NCBI GenBank assembly: GCA_964582265.1
Contig: CAZOQT010000001.1
Location: 14,528-78,527 of the forward strand
Length of the DNA stretch: 64,000 nucleotides
Direction: 5' to 3'
Source: JBAZYK01 sp964582265
GTDB lineage: Bacteria > Patescibacteriota > Gracilibacteria > UBA1369
Shown: piece after piece, positions 19,114-25,782 of the stretch
How positions within the stretch are numbered: the stretch's first letter is position 1
How the letters are laid out: each line of letters begins with the position of its first letter
Position numbers and translations under genes: made by a program
The notes under the pieces: generated by a model
The model's input: the letters and a program-made list of their open reading frames with translations, nothing else
The model's database searches: none
What the model was told of the DNA's origin: nothing

Positions 19114-19143
19114 AAAAGCCCCTGCAAAAACGGGGGCTTTTTT
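19114..19143 (+). terminator. Rho-independent terminator of the giant-protein locus
   Basis: The stem AAAAGCCCC (19114-19122) pairs with GGGGCTTTT (starting at 19133), around a loop of about 10 nt, and runs into a T tract (19138-19143). It lies 15 bp after the stop of the 1447-aa gene and is one of the clearest terminators in the window. Confidence 0.88.
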
Positions 19144-19290
19144 GAATTAAATATCGTTATACCAAGTAGAAAAAAGCTTGCTCAAATTGGGGTTAATTTG
19201 CCATTTGCTCACACTAGGCTTTGTGCTAAATTTAGATCCCGCGACAAAATCACGCAGGCACGCATATTTGTAGCCAGATCAAGCAAAAAC

Positions 19291-20307
19291 ATGCCCAACT
19301 CCAACAACATATTCTTATTCTGCGGCGAAGATACTTACAGCGCTTATCAAAAAAGTAAGCACTGGCGTGATCAATTCGAAAAAAAATATGGAGACATTAA
19401 CATCAATATTTTTGAAGGCGCAAAATTAACCGCAGAGCAACTTATAGAAACGCTTGATTCAATCCCCTTTTTGAGCGAAAAAAAACTTACCATTGTTAAT
19501 GACTTTTTATCCGAAGGTGAAGACGAAGATCAAAAGAAAATTGCCGAAAAAATTGAAAACCTTCCTGATCACAATATTTTAGTTTTTATTGAAGAAAAAA
19601 AGCCGGACGCACGCATGACTCTTTATAAAAAACTAAAAAAAATTGGCCAGATTGAAGAGTTCAACTACCTAGTTGGCCCAAAACTGAACCAGTGGATTCA
19701 AAAAGAAATGGCCCAAGCAGGAGCCAAACTGGGCCAACCACAAATCAATATAGGCTCAAAAGAGGCTCAGATTTTGGCTGAGATGGTTGGGCCAAACCTG
19801 TGGCAAATGAAGCAGGAAGTAGAAAAATTAGCGCTTTACTCTTGCACGCCTGCAGCCTCAAACGGCAGCACCAGCGTTCGTCCTATTACAGAGGATATAA
19901 TTCACAAACTTGCCAATCCCAATCTATCCACTTCGGTTTTTAAACTCACAGACTACATTGGTCAAAAGAAAGCCAAGGATTCACTTAAGACCTTTAACAC
20001 TCTGATCGAAAGCGGAGAAGACATCATCAAAATCTTTTTTATGATTGTAAGGCAATTCAGAATTTTAATTCAAATAGACGATTGCCTTAAACACAAAATG
20101 AACAAAAACGAAATTACAGCTAAACTTAAAGAACATCCATACGTTGTCATGACGTCAATGGGACAATGCAAAAATTTCAACACTAAAAAATTGCAGGAAA
20201 TCTATAACCTTCTTTTAAAAATAGATACCGATCTCAAAACTGGAAAAATTAAAATGACAGAAATTCGCCTGGTATTAGAAAAATTCATTGTTGAACTTTC
20301 AAACTAG
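19291..20307 (+). CDS. holA: DNA polymerase III subunit delta
   Basis: HolA is the clamp-loader subunit that opens the sliding clamp. Family features are NNIFLFCGEDTYSAYQ at the N-terminus, FEGAKLTAEQLIETLDSIPFLSEKKLTIVNDF, ILVFIEEKKPDARMTLYKKLKKIG (domain II) and the C-terminal helical collar around FKLTDYIGQKKAKDSLKTFNTLIESGEDIIKIFFMIVRQFRIL. I chose the ATG at 19291 (338 aa). The longer ORF from 19198 adds 31 residues without family character that overlap the upstream leader. It follows the terminator at 19143, so it should have its own promoter, which I could not place. Confidence 0.9.
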   Translation: MPNSNNIFLFCGEDTYSAYQKSKHWRDQFEKKYGDININIFEGAKLTAEQLIETLDSIPFLSEKKLTIVNDFLSEGEDEDQKKIAEKIENLPDHNILVFIEEKKPDARMTLYKKLKKIGQIEEFNYLVGPKLNQWIQKEMAQAGAKLGQPQINIGSKEAQILAEMVGPNLWQMKQEVEKLALYSCTPAASNGSTSVRPITEDIIHKLANPNLSTSVFKLTDYIGQKKAKDSLKTFNTLIESGEDIIKIFFMIVRQFRILIQIDDCLKHKMNKNEITAKLKEHPYVVMTSMGQCKNFNTKKLQEIYNLLLKIDTDLKTGKIKMTEIRLVLEKFIVELSN

Positions 20308-20331
20308 CCATTTTAAACAGGTCCTGGGCCA

Positions 20332-20346
20332 GTAGAAACTTTCTAC
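20332..20346. promoter_or_regulatory. Perfect 15-bp palindrome, possible operator upstream of the TrmB-family gene
   Basis: GTAGAAA-C-TTTCTAC is a perfect inverted repeat with a one-base centre. It lies 25 bp after holA and about 100 bp before the TrmB-family start. The spacing and symmetry suit a dimeric winged-helix regulator, but it could also be a weak holA 3' hairpin; no T tract follows. Confidence 0.4.
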
Positions 20347-20449
20347 GACATTATTAATAAACGGCACAACTCAAAATTTTACGTTCAGCTTTTTTAAAAA
20401 TAAAAGTCTTGTTAGGATTGCGATTGAAAAACACATAATATTAAAAATA

Positions 20450-21328
20450 ATGCTTAACAAAATAGTTGAAAATATCGGCTTAAACAATAAAGAAGCTGCA
20501 ATTTATCTGGCTGCTTTGGAGCTTGGTTCCAGCCCAGTTTCCGTAATTGCCGCCAAAGCCAAAATTAACCGCGTTACAACATACGATGTTCTGGAAAAAC
20601 TTTCCAAAAAAGGCTTGATCAATTTTATAATTAAAGCAAAAGTAAAATATTTCAACGCAACAGATCCGGAAATAGTGGCTGTAAATTACAAAAAGCGCGC
20701 CAAAGATTTTGAAGAAGCACTCCCCGACCTTAAGCGTCTTGGTGGAGTAACCGTACATCCAACAGTAAGATATTACGAAGGAATAGAAGGTATTAAAGCA
20801 ATTTACGCTGACACATTAACAAGCCAAACAGAAATTCTAAATTATGCCAATTCACATGAAATTCGCATTCACTGGCCTACTTACGATGAAGACTATGTTA
20901 ATAAACGTGCAGCAAAACAAATTCATCTTCGTGGCATTGCGCCAGATGACGAATACGGCAAAACCGTTCAAAGCCATGATACCCAAAACTTCCGCGAAAT
21001 TCGACTGATCTCTAAAGATAAATTCAACTTCACCAACGAAATTAATATTTACGATAATAAAGTAGCTATTATTTCTTTTAAAGATGAATTAATTGGCATG
21101 ATTATAGAAAGTCCAGAAATCGCAAACACACAGCGCGCTATTTTTAAGATGGCCTGGGAATTTTGTGAACTAGAAAATAAACTAGCAAATGGATTACTTC
21201 TTTCCGCCGAAGAAATAATCGCAAATTCAGCAAGAAAACAAGCATCAATCAAGCCACTAAAACCAGAAAAAACAGAACCTGTTACAACTGAAACTAAAGA
21301 ACAAGATACTCAAGTTTCACTTTTCTAG
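20450..21328 (+). CDS. TrmB-family transcriptional regulator
   Basis: The N-terminal 70 residues form a TrmB-type winged helix: GLNNKEAAIYLAALELGSSPVSVIAAKAKINRVTTYDVLEKLSKKGLI, with DNA-recognition helix NRVTTYDVLEKL. This is followed by a coiled segment and a C-terminal ligand-type domain (residues about 95-250). The last 40 residues are Lys/Thr/Pro-rich and probably disordered. TrmB regulators are mainly archaeal, where many respond to sugars; CPR genomes also carry them. A TAATAT -10 box (20436-20441) ends 8 bp before the ATG, suggesting a leaderless or near-leaderless mRNA. The target genes and ligand are unknown; no transporter lies next to it. Confidence 0.82.
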   Translation: MLNKIVENIGLNNKEAAIYLAALELGSSPVSVIAAKAKINRVTTYDVLEKLSKKGLINFIIKAKVKYFNATDPEIVAVNYKKRAKDFEEALPDLKRLGGVTVHPTVRYYEGIEGIKAIYADTLTSQTEILNYANSHEIRIHWPTYDEDYVNKRAAKQIHLRGIAPDDEYGKTVQSHDTQNFREIRLISKDKFNFTNEINIYDNKVAIISFKDELIGMIIESPEIANTQRAIFKMAWEFCELENKLANGLLLSAEEIIANSARKQASIKPLKPEKTEPVTTETKEQDTQVSLF

Positions 21329-21384
21329 AAAAGCAAAGACAAGAAACGTGAACAAAAAAATTATGCAGTTATATTCGCGACTAG

Positions 21385-22845
21385 TCAAAGCTTAGGCCTT
21401 GCAAGATGCCAATCAGTTTTCTGCTCATAAGCTGCACCCACATTTAAAATCAAATCCTCTCTTAATTGTGGCCCAATAATTTGTAGCCCCACAGGCAACC
21501 CACCCGTTGTAAAACCACAAGGCAAACTCAAACCCGGAACCCCAGCTGCATTTACGGGTATAGTTAAAGCATCTGCCAAATACATTGCGAGTGGATCATC
21601 TTTCTTTTCCCCAACTTTAAAAGCTGGAAAGGGCGCAACAGGAGACATTAGCACGTCCACATCCTTAAAAGCGTTTTCAAAATCCTGAATGATTAAAGTG
21701 CGTACCTTCTGGGCTTTTTTGTAATATGCATCGTAATAACCTGCAGACAAAACATAGGTTCCAATCATAATACGACGCTTTATTTCATCACCAAAGCCTT
21801 CCTTACGTGTCTGATAATACTGATCGATTAAAGTTTTAACATTCTCTTTTGTTTTAGAACCGTATCTAATTCCATCAAAGCGTGCCAAATTAGCGGATAA
21901 TTCCGCTGGCATAGATACATAATAAACTGCAACCGCATAAGAAGTATAAGGCAGACTTACCTCTTTTAATGTCGCGCCCATTTTTTCATATTCTTTAAGC
22001 GCAGCACGAACAAGCTTTTCCACCTCTGGATCAATCCCCTCTCCAAAATATTCTTTAGGGACACCAATTTTTAAACCTTTAATTGATTTTCCTAAATTTG
22101 CAGTGTAGTCGGGAACTCCTACATCTAAAGTGGTGGCATCACGTGGATCTTTTCCGGCAATAGCATTCATTACTAAGGCAGCGTCTTCTACCGTTTTTGT
22201 AAACGGGCCAACGGTATCCCAAGAAGAAGCTAAAGCCGTAACACCACTGCGTGAAACTCTACCGTAAGTTACTTTAAGACCAACCGCAGAACAAAAAGAA
22301 GCCGGCTCGCGAATCGATCCGCCCGTATCTGTAGCAAGAGAATAAAAACTCATATCAGCCGCTACAGCCGCCGCAGACCCACCAGAAGAACCACCTGCTA
22401 CACGCTCCAAGTCCCAAGGGTTTTTAGTTGGGCCATAGAAGGAATGTTCAGTAGAACCCCCGCAGGCAAATTCATCCAAGTTGGTCTTGCCTACCAATAC
22501 ATAATTTTGCGCTTTTAATTTTTCTATAACAGTTGCGTCATATGGTGGCACAAAATCTTTCAACATTGAAGAAGCGCAAGTAGTGCGCACGCCTTTAGTA
22601 TTAATTAAATCCTTAATTCCTACTGGAACTCCAGTTAATGGATTAACCAAATTACCTTTGGCAATCTCTTCGTCGGCCTTGGCCGCCATCTTTAAAGCTT
22701 CATCTTTAGATACGGTAATATAAGCATTAACAGCAGGATTTAGTTTTTCAATTCGGCCGAGCAAATCAGTTGTTAACTCCACAGAAGAAAATTTCTTTTC
22801 TTTTAAACCTTGATGCGCCTGCTTAAGTGTTAGATTTGAAAGCAT
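21385..22845 (-). CDS. gatA: Aspartyl/glutamyl-tRNA(Asn/Gln) amidotransferase subunit A
   Basis: GatA releases ammonia from glutamine or asparagine and, with GatB and GatC, converts Glu-tRNA(Gln) or Asp-tRNA(Asn) to the amide. The amidase-signature Ser-cisSer-Lys triad is visible: Lys in VGIKDLINTKG, the GGSSGGSAAAVAADM glycine/serine loop, and TDTGGSIREPASF. Length is 486 residues, as expected. gatC lies 15 bp upstream; gatB is not in the window. The ATG start (MLSNLTLKQAHQGL) is standard for the family. Confidence 0.96.
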   Translation of the reverse strand: MLSNLTLKQAHQGLKEKKFSSVELTTDLLGRIEKLNPAVNAYITVSKDEALKMAAKADEEIAKGNLVNPLTGVPVGIKDLINTKGVRTTCASSMLKDFVPPYDATVIEKLKAQNYVLVGKTNLDEFACGGSTEHSFYGPTKNPWDLERVAGGSSGGSAAAVAADMSFYSLATDTGGSIREPASFCSAVGLKVTYGRVSRSGVTALASSWDTVGPFTKTVEDAALVMNAIAGKDPRDATTLDVGVPDYTANLGKSIKGLKIGVPKEYFGEGIDPEVEKLVRAALKEYEKMGATLKEVSLPYTSYAVAVYYVSMPAELSANLARFDGIRYGSKTKENVKTLIDQYYQTRKEGFGDEIKRRIMIGTYVLSAGYYDAYYKKAQKVRTLIIQDFENAFKDVDVLMSPVAPFPAFKVGEKKDDPLAMYLADALTIPVNAAGVPGLSLPCGFTTGGLPVGLQIIGPQLREDLILNVGAAYEQKTDWHLARPKL

Positions 22846-22860
22846 AAAATTCTGTATAAA

Positions 22861-23151
22861 TTAATTATTCATCACCGACTTAACCTTGATCTGATCAGAC
22901 TCAACAGATTGCTCACTGCAGCCCAATAAATCATCTTTTGTACAAAATCTTTGTACAACATCATCGCGCATCACATTCTTAAGTCCGGTAACTTGAGAAG
23001 TAGGAAGGACCTTGTCAGTATCAACCTCTTCCAATTTCTCTACATAAGCCAAAATATCACTAAGCTGATGCGAAAATTTATTCACCTCCGCTTCACTTAA
23101 ACCAAGCCTTGCCAACTTGGCGATGTGTTTAACCTGTTCTTCTGTAAGCAT
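22861..23151 (-). CDS. gatC: Aspartyl/glutamyl-tRNA(Asn/Gln) amidotransferase subunit C
   Basis: GatC is the small subunit that stabilises GatA-GatB. The 96-residue protein starts MLTEEQVKHIAKLARLGLSEAEV and contains FSHQLSDILAYVEKLEEVDTD and TSQVTGLKNVMRDD, all standard GatC features. The ORF opens 19 codons earlier with a hydrophobic stretch, but the family start is the ATG at 23151. It is transcribed with gatA. The C-terminal LLGCSEQSVESDQIKVKSVMNN replaces the usual LLANAPxxxxxFFxVPKVI motif, which is a little unusual. Confidence 0.92.
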   Translation of the reverse strand: MLTEEQVKHIAKLARLGLSEAEVNKFSHQLSDILAYVEKLEEVDTDKVLPTSQVTGLKNVMRDDVVQRFCTKDDLLGCSEQSVESDQIKVKSVMNN

Positions 23152-23223
23152 AAATAAAAAATAAGCCAAAAACAGCAGCAGTATACTGCAAAAAAATTGC
23201 TGCCGCAATAAAGCTTATAAAAA

Positions 23224-23252
23224 TAGACAACAGGTCAAAGAATCACTATAAT
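23224..23252 (+). promoter_or_regulatory. Promoter for a probably leaderless mRNA
   Basis: A -35 TAGACA (23224-23229), a 17-bp spacer and a perfect -10 TATAAT (23247-23252) sit just before the ATG at 23261. Only 8 bp separate the -10 box from the ATG, so transcription would start at or one base before the start codon. Confidence 0.65.
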
Positions 23253-23260
23253 TTGGCAGT

Positions 23261-23566
23261 ATGCAACACAATGAAAATCTAAAAAAAGTCGCGCTTATCT
23301 TTTTTGCACTTTTAGGGCTTGGAAACATTGTTTCAGGTCTTATGATGGTTAACCAGTATTTCTTACCAATCTCCGGAATAGTCAATCATATTTTAGAAAT
23401 TCCTTTTGCCATTAGCGCGATCATTTATGGATTTGCGACAATTTACTGCGACATAAGGCCAGAAAGGCAAAAAAACATAGGTAACATTTTTATTTTTATT
23501 ACTCTTTTCATTTTTTTAGGACTACTGTACATTAACGTCTTCATACCGGATAAAGTAATTAAGTAA
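23261..23566 (+). CDS. Small membrane protein, unknown
   Basis: This 101-residue protein has three hydrophobic segments (about 9-30, 38-62 and 73-94) and short polar ends. No family is recognised. It begins right after the promoter at 23224-23252 and ends one base before the RibL-like gene, so the two are probably co-transcribed with ftsX and recO beyond. A role in flavin transport or in the divisome cannot be argued from sequence. Confidence 0.7.
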   Translation: MQHNENLKKVALIFFALLGLGNIVSGLMMVNQYFLPISGIVNHILEIPFAISAIIYGFATIYCDIRPERQKNIGNIFIFITLFIFLGLLYINVFIPDKVIK

Positions 23567-23567
23567 C

Positions 23568-24044
23568 ATGAACAATACGACTACACCCAAAAAAGTTATT
23601 GCCTTTGGAACATTTGATCTGTTCCATGCAGGTCACGAAAATTATCTTAGACAAGCCAAAGCTTTAGGTGACTACCTAATAGTAATTATTGCGCGAGATG
23701 AAACTGTTCGCAAAATAAAAGGCCGCAATCCCGATGACAACGAACGTCAGAGGGCAAAAAGCGTGAAAAAAAGTGGCATAGCCGATAAAGTAGTTTTGGG
23801 TTACCATGGAGATAAACATAAAGTTTTAAAGAAATTCAGACCAGATGTAATCGCTTTGGGATACGATCAGTTTGTATTTACCCAAAGGCTGGAAAAAACG
23901 CTGATCGATCTTAAATTAAATGCGACCATTGAAAGACTGGAATCATATGAACCACAGGTTTATAAGACTTCCATTTTACGCAAAGCAGCAAAAGAAAAGG
24001 AACAAACAATAAAAACTCCACGGTTTGAACAAATGACGATTTAA
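23568..24044 (+). CDS. RibL-like FAD synthase (archaeal-type cytidylyltransferase family)
   Basis: This 158-residue nucleotidyltransferase has AFGTFDLFHAGHENYLRQAKALGDYLIVIIARDETVRKIKGR at its start, with HAGH as the HxGH nucleotide-binding motif. It also has VIALGYDQ and a final YKTSILRK, in place of ISTTKI-type ends. These features match archaeal RibL (FAD synthase) better than TagD-type glycerol-3-phosphate cytidylyltransferase, especially the ARDETVxKIKGR segment. It would attach AMP to FMN and so complete the pathway begun by the stand-alone riboflavin kinase at 4754-5131. A CMP-transferring function remains possible. ftsX follows after 11 bp. Confidence 0.78.
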   Translation: MNNTTTPKKVIAFGTFDLFHAGHENYLRQAKALGDYLIVIIARDETVRKIKGRNPDDNERQRAKSVKKSGIADKVVLGYHGDKHKVLKKFRPDVIALGYDQFVFTQRLEKTLIDLKLNATIERLESYEPQVYKTSILRKAAKEKEQTIKTPRFEQMTI

Positions 24045-24055
24045 CACAAAAAAAC

Positions 24056-25006
24056 TTGGACACCTCAAATGAAAACATTTTAATCTCCATTGGCAGAAGC
24101 CTAAAACTTGGGCTAACCAACTTTTGGAGAAACAAATTTTTATCTCTTGCCACTATCATAGTAATGGCGGTAATTTTGTTTATTTTTAATACAATTCTTA
24201 CAATTTACTCCATTAGCAGCCAGGCTCTCCAAACTCTAAGTGAACACGTAGACATGGTAGTTTATTTAAGGGACGATATCGATTTTTACGAAGCACAAAA
24301 TCTTGTTTCTGCATTACAAAATGTACAAGGCGTTAAAACTGTTAAATACACGTCTAAAGAAGAAGCTTTAGAAATAGTTAGCAAAAGCCAACCACAAACC
24401 GCGGATTTTCTTAAAAAATTCAACACTAATCCCCTGCCACCAAGCTTAAGTATAATGATGCAAAAGCCTGAAGATTATAAACTTGTCCAGGCCTATCTGG
24501 CTAAAAGCGAATTTAAAAATTATCTAAAAAACCCCGGCGATAGCACTGTAAACGAAGCCGACAACGAAAACGTAGTTCTTTCTAAAGTAACGGACAACCT
24601 GACCCGCATAAATCAATTCGTTAGACAAATAATTTTTTGGATAGTTTTGGTGTTTGTTGTAGGAGGAACGCTTGTTGTTATCAACGCCATTCAATTAACT
24701 ATTTATACGCGCCGCAACGAAATTTACATTATGAGACTTGTTGGCGCTACTCCCAGCTTTATTAGGCTTCCATTTATTTTTGAAGGGATTTTATACAGCA
24801 TCTTTGCAGTAATTTTAAGCATGGCTTTTCTTTATATGGTAGGCAAAGGGATCAACATTCAAGAAAGCAATCTATGGGCTTTTTATAGCAATTTACGTTT
24901 AGATAAAGTTTTCCTTGGGGAATTAATCATCACTGTTATTATTGGCGGCATCAGCAGCTTTACCGCAGTTCAACAATACTTAAAAGGCAAACTTGCTGTT
25001 AACTAG
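24056..25006 (+). CDS. ftsX: Cell division protein FtsX
   Basis: FtsX is the membrane half of the FtsEX complex, which activates peptidoglycan hydrolases at division. The 316 residues include one N-terminal membrane span (about 26-55), an external domain (QALQTLSEHVDMVVYLRDDIDFYEAQ..., about 57-180) and three C-terminal spans. The INAIQLTIYTRRNEIYIMRLVGATPSFIRLPF loop is the FtsX/MacB-type cytoplasmic signature. The only suitable in-frame start is the TTG at 24056. The usual upstream neighbour ftsE is absent; the preceding gene is the RibL-like enzyme. Confidence 0.92.
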   Translation: MDTSNENILISIGRSLKLGLTNFWRNKFLSLATIIVMAVILFIFNTILTIYSISSQALQTLSEHVDMVVYLRDDIDFYEAQNLVSALQNVQGVKTVKYTSKEEALEIVSKSQPQTADFLKKFNTNPLPPSLSIMMQKPEDYKLVQAYLAKSEFKNYLKNPGDSTVNEADNENVVLSKVTDNLTRINQFVRQIIFWIVLVFVVGGTLVVINAIQLTIYTRRNEIYIMRLVGATPSFIRLPFIFEGILYSIFAVILSMAFLYMVGKGINIQESNLWAFYSNLRLDKVFLGELIITVIIGGISSFTAVQQYLKGKLAVN

Positions 25007-25013
25007 TCGCCTT

Positions 25014-25775
25014 ATGCAAAGACATCATCACGTAAGTGGAATAATTTTAAGAAAACAGCAAATAAACGAATACGATTACCTCGTTAGTATTTTTAGTCCC
25101 GATCTTGGGAAAATCAAAGCCATCGCCAAAGGTGCCCGTAAAATAAGCAGCTCCTTTAGCGGCCACCTGGAAACCTTAAATATTTGCCGATTTCAGCTTT
25201 ACCAGACAACACACCGCTACACAATTACCCAGTGCCAAACCGAAACCAACTTCAAAGGAATTCGTGAAGATTTTCAAAAATCACTTTTTGCAATGTCCCT
25301 ATTGGAAATTTTTGAAAAAAGCACCTATAGCGATGAACATGGCCGCGAACTGTTTGAACTTCTAGAAAAAACTCTTAACCAAATAAATCAGCACACACAA
25401 TATTTTTTGGATATCGAGGAGTTCAAATTAAAACTGCTAAATTTTATGGGAGTCCTCCCGGATATAAAACGCTGTTCATTTTGCCAAAAAAGCTGGAATG
25501 CCAATATTTGGCTTAGTAGCGATGGCCACATCAGCTGCGATGAATGTAGCCACAGATTGATAAAACCAACTAAAGTTGATTTCAATCTAATTAAACTAAT
25601 GGCATATTTAACAAACCAGGCCCATCCGCAAAAAAACATCCGCATGAACTCGACAGAAAAAAACAAACTCAACAACATTAGCAATTTATTTTTGGATAAT
25701 TACCTTGGGCTAACCATGATGAGTCCCAAAATAATCGCTAAAATAAGCATCAGTGAAACCCAACAAAGTAGCTAA
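25014..25775 (+). CDS. recO: DNA repair protein RecO
   Basis: RecO loads RecA with RecR in gap repair. The N-terminal OB fold is seen in VSGIILRKQQINEYDYLVSIFSPDLGKIKAIAKGARK. A four-cysteine zinc site is present: CSFC (near 156) and CDEC (near 180). I take the ATG at 25014, 7 bp after the ftsX stop; the longer ORF starting at 24993 would overlap ftsX. Length is 253 aa, typical of the family. It is convergent with the RelA/SpoT gene. Confidence 0.92.
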   Translation: MQRHHHVSGIILRKQQINEYDYLVSIFSPDLGKIKAIAKGARKISSSFSGHLETLNICRFQLYQTTHRYTITQCQTETNFKGIREDFQKSLFAMSLLEIFEKSTYSDEHGRELFELLEKTLNQINQHTQYFLDIEEFKLKLLNFMGVLPDIKRCSFCQKSWNANIWLSSDGHISCDECSHRLIKPTKVDFNLIKLMAYLTNQAHPQKNIRMNSTEKNKLNNISNLFLDNYLGLTMMSPKIIAKISISETQQSS

Positions 25776-25782
25776 AATATAG

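Noticed and set aside
23568..24044. Glycerol-3-phosphate cytidylyltransferase (TagD)
   Set aside because: The ARDETVxKIKGR and ALGYDQ segments and the C-terminal YKTSILRK fit RibL better, though CMP transfer cannot be ruled out.
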